Assembly: GCA_948567375.1 (NCBI GenBank)
Contig: OX419757.1
Span: 62,186,001-62,250,000 of the forward strand
DNA: 64,000 nucleotides
Reading direction: 5' to 3'
From: Lunularia cruciata
Lineage: Eukaryota > Streptophyta > Marchantiopsida > Lunulariales > Lunulariaceae
Shown here: piece after piece, positions 55,500-64,000 of the stretch
Layout of the letters: every line of letters starts with the position of its first letter
Numbering within the stretch: position 1 is the stretch's first letter
The notes under the pieces: generated by a model
The model's input: only the letters and a program-made list of their open reading frames with translations
What the model was told of the DNA's origin: nothing
Database searches by the model: none
Translations under genes and position numbers: made by a program

Positions 55500-55880
55500 A
55501 ATATAATCATGGTTAGCACAAGAATACCAAGAATATTATAAAATATTTCTCTCGATATTTCACCATATCTACAAAGTCACAACTTTCTTTTCCTAATTCA
55601 CATGAATAAATAAAATCTATTTGAACTTTAAAATTTATAAATTCTTATAAATTTTAATTTTAATATTATAAATTTTTAAATTAAATTATTATGATATTCA
55701 AATCTAAAAACTAAATATTAGAAATTAAAATTTATGACTGATCCTTATCAAACATAAATTAGTTACTAAACTTTAAAAAATCTTATAAATTTATTTATTT
55801 ATTTATATAATTTTAATCTAAATACACAATTAAAAAATAAATAAAATTCACTATTTGCTCATGTGAAATATGCAAATAAA
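55500..55880. other. AT-rich interval
   Basis: Long A/T runs with many short repeats; no gene signal. Confidence 0.5.
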
Positions 55881-55994
55881 ATTTTAAAACTCTAGAATAT
55901 CCTAGTCTCCTTTCTCCCTCTCTCGTTTTTTCTACTCTCGACCGAGAAGATTTCTCCCTCTCCCGTTTCCACTCCTTCTCGACTGAGAAGAAGC

Positions 55995-56390
55995 GTAAGG
56001 ATAATCCCTCTAAAAATTCGTCAACAATGCCAAACGGGAAGCCTCTCCCGTTTCTACTCCTCTTCGACAGAGAAGTTTCTGTTTTGCGACCGAGTAGAGA
56101 ACACTAAGGATGGAACGACTCCCATCAAGCCGGACCAGGGAGAGACAAAAAAAGGTAAAGAAGGGTAAGGATAATCCCCCTGAAAAGACCGTCAATAATC
56201 CAATCGGGAAGCCTATCAGGGATGGGCAGATAGCCGCTAATACAGTGGCAACAATGCCAAACCGGAGACAAACAAGTTAAAGAAGGGTAAGGATAATACC
56301 CCTAAAAAGACCGTCGACAATCCAAACGGGAAGCCTATCAGGGATGAGGCATATTGCAGCTAATACAGTGGCAACAATGCCAAACCGGAG
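55995..56390 (+). repeat. Tandem repeat of about 120 bp, two full units plus a part
   Basis: Units begin 'aagggtaaggataat' at about 56,160 and 56,283 and share 'aacgggaagcctatcaggg' (with changes) and 'gtggcaacaatgccaaac'. A partial unit at 55,995-56,045 precedes. One LINE tail (56,080-56,160) lies between partial and full units. Confidence 0.8.
56080..56160 (-). mobile_element. LINE 3' tail, about 80 bp
   Basis: 'tgcgaccgagtagagaacac', then 'gatggaacgactcccatcaa', then 'agggagagacaaaaaaagg', in the order of the long copies. Confidence 0.65.
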
Positions 56391-56653
56391 ACTGTCAGGT
56401 CCGGTCCGGTCGGGCAGACCCACAGACACCCGAGTTTTGGGTGTCTATGCATCCAAGCATCTCTGTAACATCTCTGGTGAGATGTTAGTTTGAGGTTCCA
56501 TTGAACTAGAATGACTGGCTTGTAAGGTTACATTACGCATGGCCGGTTAGTGAGATCAGAGATCATGGCATACAAGCTTTGAAACTTGGAGGTCACTTCT
56601 CTTATAATAAATATTCTTATCAACTGGCTGAGTTACCTGGCCGGTAAACGGAC

Positions 56654-56885
56654 CTTGAAAGTCACCCCACCCGACCCAAGAAACGAGAGAAGTTTAGTAG
56701 ACGAGCTAGGAAAGAGAAACAAACCCTATGGACGAATTAACCTTGCTGAGTTGGCTAACCACGCGAACGTAGACCAACCTTGAAAGTCACCCCGCCCGAC
56801 CCCACCCAAAAGACGAGAGAAGTTTAGGAGACGAGACGAGACGAGCATAGGAAAGAGAAGCAAACCCTATGGACGAATTAAACTT
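56654..56885 (+). repeat. Tandem duplication, unit about 126 bp
   Basis: Both units start 'ttgaaagtcacccc' (56,654 and 56,780) and end 'ccctatggacgaattaa'. The latter phrase is related to the minisatellite core at 41.75-42.03 kb. Confidence 0.8.
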
Positions 56886-56904
56886 CTTAACTTCGCCTTT
56901 TTCG

Positions 56905-57060
56905 CGGTGCGGTAGGGCAGATTTCTCATATAGATTCTTGGTAAAGCAGATTTCTCATGTATGCTCTATTGGGGCTTAGCCCCATGTTACTTTTTTTCCC
57001 TGCCCTCGGAGAAACGAAGGAGAGGATCTTCCTCTCCTTCGTTTCTCCGACGCTGTCCTT
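56905..57060 (+). mobile_element. LINE 3' tail in plus orientation
   Basis: 'ctattggggcttagccccat', then 'actttttttccctg', then a segment that reads like the tail end ('ctccttcgtttctccgacgc'), followed by a T-rich run. The distal part has become a perfect palindrome (57,007-57,049). Confidence 0.65.
57007..57049. repeat. Perfect 20-bp inverted repeat, 3-nt loop
   Basis: CGGAGAAACGAAGGAGAGGA pairs with TCCTCTCCTTCGTTTCTCCG. It lies within a LINE 3' tail whose other copies lack the left arm, so the arm was probably copied from the right one. Confidence 0.85.
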
Positions 57061-57116
57061 TTTTTTTTTCTTTTCTTTAATTATTATGCTTCTCAACTTC
57101 GCCTTTTTCGCTACTT

Positions 57117-57260
57117 CTATAACCTCCCACGTGGCGGATTTTCTTAGGTGCACTTGGGAACTAAGTCTTGGAGGAAAAAGCGGCGATGTGCGCACTTGGG
57201 ATCTAAGTCTTAGACGAAAAGGCGCCTATGGCAAAGGTGCTATGGCAAAGGTGCTATGGC
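57117..57260 (+). repeat. Short tandem repeats upstream of the copy d promoter
   Basis: 'gcacttggga.ctaagtctt' occurs twice (about 57,151 and 57,191), followed by two copies of 'ctatggcaaaggtg'. Confidence 0.65.
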
Positions 57261-57303
57261 ACATGTTTCTGTTAGCGATCTCTGCGCGGTGCCATTTTCC
57301 GTC

Positions 57304-57310
57304 TATAAAT
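57304..57310 (+). promoter_or_regulatory. TATA box of C2-like gene copy d
   Basis: TATAAAT in 'gtctataaattgg', followed by 'ttacagaaggaagcgg' as in copy c at 42,075. A CCAAT-like 'ggccaatatggccaat' lies between. Confidence 0.6.
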
Positions 57311-57324
57311 TGGCCAATATGGCC

Positions 57325-58673
57325 AATGTTACAGAAGGAAGCGGTTTCTGGGATGAACGAAAGCTTGAGGTGACAGCCGCTGAGGCGAAAGGCTTTCTCC
57401 GCTGGACTCAAGTCTGCGCGGTGACAGCCGCTGACACGAAACTTTCTCCGCTGAACGAAAGTCTCTGAGGTGAAACTGGTTCAAGCGCTCGATGTGAGCA
57501 GACGAGGATGATTGATGGAAATTGACTGGCTGGTTTGGTGGATTGTAGAGCGCAGGCTTTTGATCCACCGATTTAGAGCTGCTGCAAAACAGATTTGATT
57601 TCTTATGATGACACGGCCGGAGGAAAATTTAGTTCCTTGTGAGCCACATCACATTATTGACCTTCTTCTATCAATTGTAGTGTCCTGTTCCTGTATTGAC
57701 GCCTCTCCCACGTTGACCAGGATGTGCAGGTACGCAAGAGCTAGCATTTGAAGCCTGAGATATCCGATTCTGCGTCGAGCTGAGTATTTGTTTGATCGCC
57801 GGGTGCGAGGTGCGTGGAGCGGAGGACGGCCCCATCACAGAGTCCAGGTAATCAAAATTTGAAGAGATTCGAACAGCTCATTGATCAGACTACCGTGCTT
57901 CAGACCAGTAACTCTCTACTTTCAACAGCCGGTGATTGATAGCCGCTGTTCAACAGGTTTGGACTTCACTTGCATGAGAAGCGACCATGAGCAAAAATTA
58001 TCTCAGCTGCGCGCGGGTTGTGGCCCAGCGTATACATCTGACCATCGTGTGTCAGTTGTTGCATTGGGTGTCTGATTTCATATGTTTGGGGTACTCTTCC
58101 CAACTCCTCTGGTTACGGTTTCATGACAATAGTCTTCCATTGTTTTTCGATAATTACAGGACCACTTGAGAATCTTTTTACTTATTCACTAAAACAGGTC
58201 AGCGCAGGAACTTACGCAACCAATTTTATCATGGTACTACATTATAATTCGCTTCCGTTACCAAGCTTGTCATATGCGATGCCAAATGCCATAGGGAGGT
58301 AGAAAATATTCAAGAGATTACACAAAGATTTCCAGAACACTCTCAATCGTGATTATCTAGAATTTTAACTGAACTCCCGTTTGAGGGTAAGACCCGTTTG
58401 CAAGAACATTCTTTCTCCTTCGTGTTCTTCACAACAATAGTATTCTGAATTTTCCAAGGGAAAGCTTTTCCTCGGTCATCTCCTTTTATACAAAATGGAT
58501 TATGCTTGATCACTCCAAATGCCAAACTGAGTTTTAGTTAATTAATATCATACAGAATTACCTGTATAATACAATTTAATGCAAAATTGTAAGTCTCATA
58601 TGTATGTGTTATATTTTAACTAACAACATATGCACTGGATTTCGTTGGCACTTGCAGAGACAATATCGTTACC
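57325..58673 (+). other. Transcribed leader of C2-like copy d, with introns inferred
   Basis: Same landmarks as copy c: 'gctgcaaaacagatttgatt', donors GCAG|GTACGC near 57,728 and CCAG|GTAATC near 57,847, acceptor ATTACAG near 58,159 and GCAG ending at about 58,657. A leader frame starting ATGATGACACGGCC is open for about 48 codons. About 220 bp near 58,285-58,510 are absent from copy c and on the reverse strand resemble 34,140-34,260. Confidence 0.45.
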
Positions 58674-59165
58674 ATGACGAATAAAGTGGTTGTACAAATC
58701 TGTAGTACCGATCATAGGGGGGTCGTTGCAGCCTGTGCGGAGGAACCACGTATCTCAACTGCGTTGAACTCTTCACCGTGCCTGGCGCAGTCCGTTCATG
58801 GATATCCTGCGCTTTCATTCGAGATATATGGATCCACCGTAGACCTTATACCGATCGAAGTCATCAGGGACCAAGGATTTGGATCGACCCTTGTGCATGG
58901 CAAGCTCTCTCTGGTTAATTTCCAACGGCTAACTCTAATGGAGCGTGACGGATGCTTCTCCCAGCCACGTTGGTTCATGGCCGTCGACGCGAAGCAGCAA
59001 AATCTCGGTCGTATCTATGCCAGAATCCTTTTGGATCCACTTCCTGCTGTTGCTGCAGCTGGTGATGGTATGAGGAAGCTGCGTGCTCGAGTTGCCCGTC
59101 TTCTGACTCTCATCGGCATCCCCTCGATAGTCGCATGTGTTACCAAACTCCCCGAAAACTTGTGA
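58674..59165 (+). CDS. C2-like protein, 163 aa, copy d (open)
   Basis: Paralogue of the 178-aa protein at 43,189, with the same start context and the same order of segments: VVVQI, then IEVIRDQGFGSTLVHGKL, WFMAVDAKQQNLGRIYARI and the C-terminal hydrophobic segment TLIGIPSIVACVTKLPEN. It is shorter because of in-frame losses of 15, 3 and 15 nt, all in loop-like places. Flanking non-coding sequence shows indels of any length, so constraint on the protein is likely. Function unknown; the C2 assignment is inferred from strand pattern and spacing. Confidence 0.6.
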   Translation: MTNKVVVQICSTDHRGVVAACAEEPRISTALNSSPCLAQSVHGYPALSFEIYGSTVDLIPIEVIRDQGFGSTLVHGKLSLVNFQRLTLMERDGCFSQPRWFMAVDAKQQNLGRIYARILLDPLPAVAAAGDGMRKLRARVARLLTLIGIPSIVACVTKLPENL

Positions 59166-59199
59166 AGGAGTATACTAAGTGCATCTAGCACTGATAATT

Positions 59200-59990
59200 T
59201 GTTTGAGGCAGCGGTACTGGGTCGTTTACGTTAATCTGTCCGCGATGGACGTGAAGAGGAGTGTGATGCTTTTTCTTCAGGCAAAGGATAATACTCTTTT
59301 CCGTTTTCTTTTCATCTTAGGTGTAATAGGACAGATTTCTCGTACCGATAACATGGGAGTTATAGCCTCAATTTACCTCTTGTGCTGGACACTCTTTTAA
59401 AAACTCATGTAGAGCACAATCAAAATTGTAAAGCGTGATCACGTATGGACAAGGAAACTATCAAATCCTCCTTGTTTAAAATATAGAACTATTATATTGA
59501 AATCACCATATCCTTGTTTTTCAATGACATGTATCATTATTGAATTGAATAGGTTTTTTGATTGTAGACTGGACGTTCTAAGACTCTTGATTTATCTAAG
59601 TAAATTTACTCACAAGATATGTCATTACCGATTATCGGGAGGTTTTTCTCTCTATTTTGCTGTGCACTCTCCTCTTCACGGGGGAGAGTGCTCCGCACTT
59701 TGGATATCTAATCCAAAAGTTGAAGTAAAGTTAGAGACCGTACGATGGCCTCTACCTAGTCCGGTTCGGGGAGCACTGTAGTAAGTGATTTGGGATTTTC
59801 CTCCATTGTTTGCTAAGCAAACAGAGAATTAAGGAGACATGGAAATTATTTATTTACTTATTTGTTTATTTCCAGAAAATTATCAGAATCATGCCCTTTT
59901 CTGTCTGACAGTGCGTGGCGCTTTTCCCTCAGACAAAGAGATTTCGCGGGCCTACGAGCCTCTAGCGCCGGTAAAATCGGCTTGGATCGT
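59200..59990. other. Unassigned interval
   Basis: A 9-bp hairpin GCACTCTCC / GGAGAGTGC lies at 59,664-59,691. Overlapping open frames in different phases (59,497-59,781; 59,839-60,126) show no domain. Confidence 0.35.
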
Positions 59991-59994
59991 TCTT

Positions 59995-60395
59995 TGGCCG
60001 GTCTACAAGTCGCTCTATCGGGATACAACATCGGACCCCGCTTTTATAGTTAAGGCGGCGGCCTTCGTTAGTCTGCTCGCGTCATTCTTGAGGGCTCAAT
60101 GCATTTGCTATGTGAGTGTAATGTAATGAGTTGCAATCTGTGCTCATAATCAATCGTATTTCTTCGAGAGTGGGTGTTACTTTACAGCATGTTGTCTTAG
60201 AATCGATTTCTTTGACTGATCTTCAGACCTTCTCAGGATGTGTTCTTGGATTTCTCATTGATCAGACTTGAATGATTACCGTCTTTCATAAGTTCGAATT
60301 TGCTGCAAGTTGTACGCTGTTCAACTTGTATGACGCTTGTGATCCCAAATCCTAGTGTGAAGATGGCACAACGCAACATTGACAACATAAGTCTG
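59995..60395 (+). repeat. Dispersed block, copy 3 of 3, truncated
   Basis: Matches the first 400 bp of the block at 43,745, ending 'gcacaacgcaacattgac'. The sequence then jumps to the part matching 47,210, so about 3 kb present in the 43.7-47.2 kb version are missing. Confidence 0.75.
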
Positions 60396-60404
60396 CCTAA
60401 ATAA

Positions 60405-61030
60405 ATGTTCAAATGACCAGAATTAACTTTGATACTTGTCAAATAAACTTTACTAGTGCTTTTACGAGTTGATGATAGCACCAGATTGACGTTTCTTGTA
60501 ATAGTATCTTTGTTATGCATAATGTATCATTATTTTAGTATTATTTTTATGATATGTGGGAATTTAATTTAATTATAATCGCTTAATTATTACTTAATTT
60601 AATCATAATAATGTATAAATTTTAATTAAGGCATAGTAATTTTCTCTATTTTCTATTCTTATGATTGAGAATGGAAACGATAATTTTTTTTTATAAATTT
60701 CAAGCATGCAATCTTTATTCCAAAGTTTTATATTTCCCCTTTGTGTAGGAAAAGATGGTTTCATGTAGCTTTTCCATTGCAAACATAAGCAACCCAAAAT
60801 ATACAAAATTGGAGATCAATTTGAACATGCAAAATATATGAATGGGTTAAGGGTTACTTTACGCTAAGAATTTTCTCCACTTTTGGACGGAGAGTTTTAA
60901 CTTCAAAATAGCCTTAACATTTTCTAGAAAAAGATTCTTATTTAGTACCTATTTTAAAGGGGAAGCGCCCTAAAACATACTTCTTTGCCCTTCAACTTGG
61001 AGTATTCAAAACTATAATTCTGAAACTCTA
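60405..61030. repeat. Segment duplicated from 47,210-47,830
   Basis: See partner. It directly follows the truncated dispersed block, so a deletion or an unequal duplication joined them. Confidence 0.8.
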
Positions 61031-61107
61031 GAATACTTAAATTTTATGCTTTAGTCAATGTGAAATATGAATTCTGTTATTTTTGTTCCTTTTCTTATTT
61101 TCATTAC

Positions 61108-61200
61108 CAAAAATTTTTAATTAAAAAAATTAAAAAATTTTAATTAAATTTTTTTTTTATTAATTTTTAATTTTTAATTTTTAATTAAAAATTTTAATAG
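61108..61200. repeat. A/T-only palindromic stretch
   Basis: Runs of AAAATTTTTAATTAAAAA and its complement alternate, giving several overlapping inverted repeats. Confidence 0.7.
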
Positions 61201-62340
61201 AAATAATTATCATGAATATAAATAAATATATAACTGACAGTATGAAATTATTTTGTTTTAATTCATAAACTAGTTTAAAAGACCTCAATAAATGCTCTTT
61301 GGGAGATCTCCTTTTAATCGTAGACATGAAAATCGAATCTTACCTTTCTATATTAGAGCTAAGAATATCTTCTTATAGATTTTCACTTTTTAACATGTTA
61401 TTTACCTTAAATTAGATTATTGAGATCTTTAATATTTCATTGATCTCTAATTTGAATTATCCCTCTACCTAAAGACAATTACATCATACTTTGTCCATCA
61501 AATAGAAATAATGCAAGGTCTATCTCTCAAGTAAGGTATAGCTCTTCATGTGATAATTTATAGGTGTATTATATACTAGAAGGAAGAACAAGTTTATTAT
61601 CCAACACCGTCAAGGATAACAACTCAAAAGAAAATCTCATTTACCTTCTAAATCTCTCATTCACTAAATTAGAGATTGCTCCGAGATCAAAAATAATAAT
61701 ACCGGCACTCTTAAATATGAAATTCTTTACTTAACAAATGTAGATAGTATTCACAAAGTTTCGTTCTCTTCACTCACTCATGCTCAAAGTTCACTAAGAA
61801 ATGATTGTCTTTCCTCTGCTATCCTCCTCCCCTAAACCCTAAACTCACCAAAGTCATCGTGGTAAATGCTTTGGTAATTCAAGAAATAAATTAAATTACG
61901 TAAATTATGTATAAAGAATCTTAGGTTTGGGTTTTTTAACTCATATACCTCTGTTGGAACTTTTGAGCATGTTCACTAGGAATTTAGGAATGAGTGCCCC
62001 ATGAGAATTTAGCTCATAAGAATTATCTAGCGTATTGGTCTGACGTACGTCAACTGACTGAGATTGTTGAGATGCACTATTTCAAATGTTGCCTCAATGA
62101 ATTAGATACAATTATTCGGTACAACTAGTGTCAGTGGGGAAGGTTCTTGACATTAAAAGCACCTATTTAAAAGTGCAGACTGCTCCTCCTCGTATCAATG
62201 ATATCTTAGGCCCTGTAAGTGGATTTCTCTTGCGGACACTACAGGAACGTAGCCCTATTCTTTTTACCGTTTATATCTTCTGTTTGTACGGCGATGAGGC
62301 TGATTTCTTGTTATCTTACGTAGTCGCCTTCCTCTATTAG
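61201..62340. other. Unassigned interval
   Basis: The 70-aa open frame at 62,128-62,340 has no recognised domain and its end overlaps LINE-tail-like sequence, so it is probably incidental. Confidence 0.35.
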
Positions 62341-62342
62341 TG

Positions 62343-62395
62343 TAGGCTTGACGGGGCCTTCCTATCGTTCATATGGTCGCCTTTTCTCTCTACTA
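62343..62395 (+). mobile_element. Short LINE 3' tail in plus orientation
   Basis: 'ggcttgacggggccttccta' followed by 'atggtcgccttttctc' is the plus-strand form of the tail. It faces the tail of the minus-strand LINE that starts at 62,430. Confidence 0.55.
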
Positions 62396-62510
62396 GTAAA
62401 AGTACTTTTATTGAATATATATATAAATAAAAGCAATCGCGTAGGAAAAATGAAGGATGGGAAGACCCCATCAAACCGTACAAGGGAGAGACAAAAAAGG
62501 TACTATGGGG

Positions 62511-63401
62511 CTAAGCTCCAATAGAGTCAGTATGAGAAATCTGCCCTCCCGCACCTAAGATATCCGAACTATACAAGTCATACGATCTACACACAACTGG
62601 AGCAATCGAAGAAACATCATCTAATGTGATTGCTCTCCTATGGATTGCACCAGTCACTGTCCTCTGTAGAGCAATGGACACACGCTGTCTAAAGTAAGCT
62701 ACAAAGTATGAGAGTGAGAGTGGTACCCCCAGACGCTTAACATGATAAGCTCTCGCACACTCCCTAACAAATGTGTCAAATGCCGTGTCCATCGCTCCAT
62801 ATAACTCCAAGGCTAGAGGAACAAAGAGGTGACCTCGCTGCATGCCCCTATACTTGGAGACCTTGCAACCTGCTGCTGCACTCGCCGCTCATCCAAGGGG
62901 ATGGGTAATCACTCCCTCCAAAATTGTATCCCGTGTAGGGTTTGTGACCACGACATCCGCTACTGTCACCTGATCATCTCGGACCAAGTATAAGTCTGCC
63001 CTGACACGTGTTGTCTGCAATGCATATGAACGCTCCCTCCAAGCTAAGTATCCACTCTCTTGTGCCATAGCAAACACTATGTCTCTAATGGCATCATGTG
63101 TAGCTATCCTCTGTCCTCCAAAAGGACACCGTGTCATGTGGACCGCCGCTGCATCTAGTATGGAACCACACTCACAAGTGAGTAGTGAAGATGCAGATGG
63201 GTGGACCAAACCTAGGCAAAACCTCATCGCTGTAGAGAAAGTAGCCGGTGCAAGTCGAAAAGCCCTAATGCATGGTCGAGCTAGGATCCACGAGCCTGCA
63301 CCCTTGCCGGAGCAAGAGCGTAGGCGTGCTCTAGTAGCATGAGGAATGGACGAGTCAACTAAGAGAGAATGTAGCGTATGCTCACACTGTCGCTCCATCA
63401 A
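62511..63401 (-). pseudogene. LINE zinc segment and restriction-like endonuclease
   Basis: The frame contains LLTCECGSILDAAAVHMTRC (zinc-binding Cys/His), then RADLYLVRDDQVTVADVVVT with the acidic residues of a PD-(D/E)XK nuclease, and after a TGA at 62,889-62,891 continues in frame with CKVSKYRGMQRGHLFVPLAL. The stop stands where the copies at 51.6 and 41.1 kb read Trp (TGG), so it is a recent single change. The frame ends at 62,511. Confidence 0.75.
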
Positions 63402-63431
63402 GGAAGACTATAGACCTCTAGTCCAATCTGA

Positions 63432-63977
63432 CTATAGTGAAGCAAACGATGGAAAACCCTCTCGTGCTCGTGGGGATAGACTATCTTTAGTGGAGGACCC
63501 TTTTCTCTGGAGAGAAAAGGGTCCTCCCTCCACCTCTGTCACATAAGTCTCCAAAACCGGCCTATCAGCAACCACAAAATGAGAGGCAAGTAGGGGTGCC
63601 GAGAGAGCCCAACTACCCAAAAATGCTATAGGTGCCATCTCCTCCATAGAAAGGAAGCAAACCCCACCACATGAGATTGGTAGAGCCGTCTATCTACGTG
63701 CCAAATCCCTTGTCACACACTCAAAAGTCCCTGGTCCAATAATATCACCAAAGACTCCCATAATCCCCCTATCAAATGCTCTCAAACGTGATAGGAAGGA
63801 CGGTGAGAGGGGAATTGTACGGATGAGGTAGGATGGTCGACGAGCAATACTAGAAGAGAGTATACCAAATGCCACCTGCGGATCTCCTAGTAATGGAAGG
63901 TCATCCACATTGAGAACATCCTCTGCAAGGGCAGCGTCCAAGAAGCGTGTGACAAAATCCTCCGATCCTACTAGCAC
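63432..63977 (-). pseudogene. LINE reverse transcriptase, C-terminal part
   Basis: Minus-strand frame with the block DLPLLGDPQVAFGILSSSIA, then ARRPSYLIRT and SRLRAFDRGIMG, typical of the thumb and downstream region of plant and algal LINE RTs. A TAG at about 63,688 and another near 63,430 interrupt it without changing frame. The catalytic core would lie beyond the window end. Confidence 0.7.
63492..63527. repeat. 17-bp palindrome created inside the LINE coding region
   Basis: GGAGGACCCTTTTCTCT and AGAGAAAAGGGTCCTCC are separated by two bases. The matching place in the older copy (about 52,290-52,320) has unrelated sequence in the left arm. Confidence 0.85.
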
Positions 63978-64000
63978 TCCAAGAACACGAAGTCCATCTG

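Larger units (their letters stand above)
62430..64000 (-). mobile_element. RLE-type non-LTR retrotransposon (LINE), 3' part
   Basis: The younger of two long copies; it continues beyond the window end. In the minus direction: end of the RT domain, a CxC...H...C zinc segment, a PD-(D/E)XK-type endonuclease, then a 3' untranslated tail ending 'ctacgcgattgc'. The whole coding part stays in one frame and is broken only by stops. Non-LTR elements of this type cut the target with the C-terminal nuclease and prime reverse transcription on the nicked DNA. Confidence 0.85.

Noticed and set aside
31020-61030. Assigning the window to a liverwort sex chromosome because of the amplified gene family
   Set aside because: Multi-copy genes in repeats are known there, but no sex-linked marker was recognised and the species is not established.
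62128-62340. 70-aa open frame before the LINE
   Set aside because: No domain, and its end overlaps LINE-tail-like sequence.

Overview
This 64 kb window looks like repeat-rich nuclear DNA from a land plant, probably a seedless one. It carries Ty3/gypsy and Ty1/copia retrotransposons, a non-LTR element with a restriction-like endonuclease (RLE), spliced-looking leaders, and pieces of organelle DNA. The nad6 pseudogene (49.84-50.15 kb) has the residue pattern I associate with bryophyte rather than flowering-plant mitochondria. The species is not established. No ordinary single-copy host gene could be recognised.

Layout. (1) 0.6-8.43 kb: a full-length Ty3/gypsy element with 692-bp LTRs and a 4-bp GTAC duplication, inserted into an older repeat whose uninterrupted paralogue lies reversed at 14.3-15.0 kb. 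(2) 8.5-20.4 kb: older wreckage. This includes a decayed gypsy 3' end, a diverged inverted repeat, an unclassified minus-strand element with a long leader and coiled-coil coding remnants, a copia remnant, and the 5' end of a third gypsy copy. (3) 20.4-31 kb: mostly unassigned, AT-rich in places, with many perfect hairpins and two possible orphan exons. (4) 31-61 kb: a segmentally duplicated region built from a multi-copy gene unit. Each unit has a TATA box, a conserved non-coding leader with introns, and a terminal exon for a 163-178 aa protein that resembles a C2 domain. Two copies are open (43.19-43.73 kb and 58.67-59.17 kb), one is frameshifted (33.4-34.0 kb), and one has lost its coding end (38.8-40.5 kb). 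The units are interrupted by organelle DNA, GC-rich palindromic repeats, a coiled-coil gene fragment, and many copies of one LINE 3' tail. (5) 51-55 kb and 62.4-64 kb: two long minus-strand copies of that RLE LINE. The second runs off the window end.

How the parts relate. One LINE family seems to explain most scattered short repeats: long, 5'-truncated and about 50-bp copies share one 3' end, and two of the tiny ones have clear target-site duplications. The premature stops in the gypsy element and in the younger LINE copy can all be explained by C-to-T or G-to-A changes, as expected for methylated DNA that is decaying. The two open C2-like copies differ in their coding exon only by indels that are multiples of three. 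That is the best sign of protein-level selection in the window. All similarities were judged by eye.
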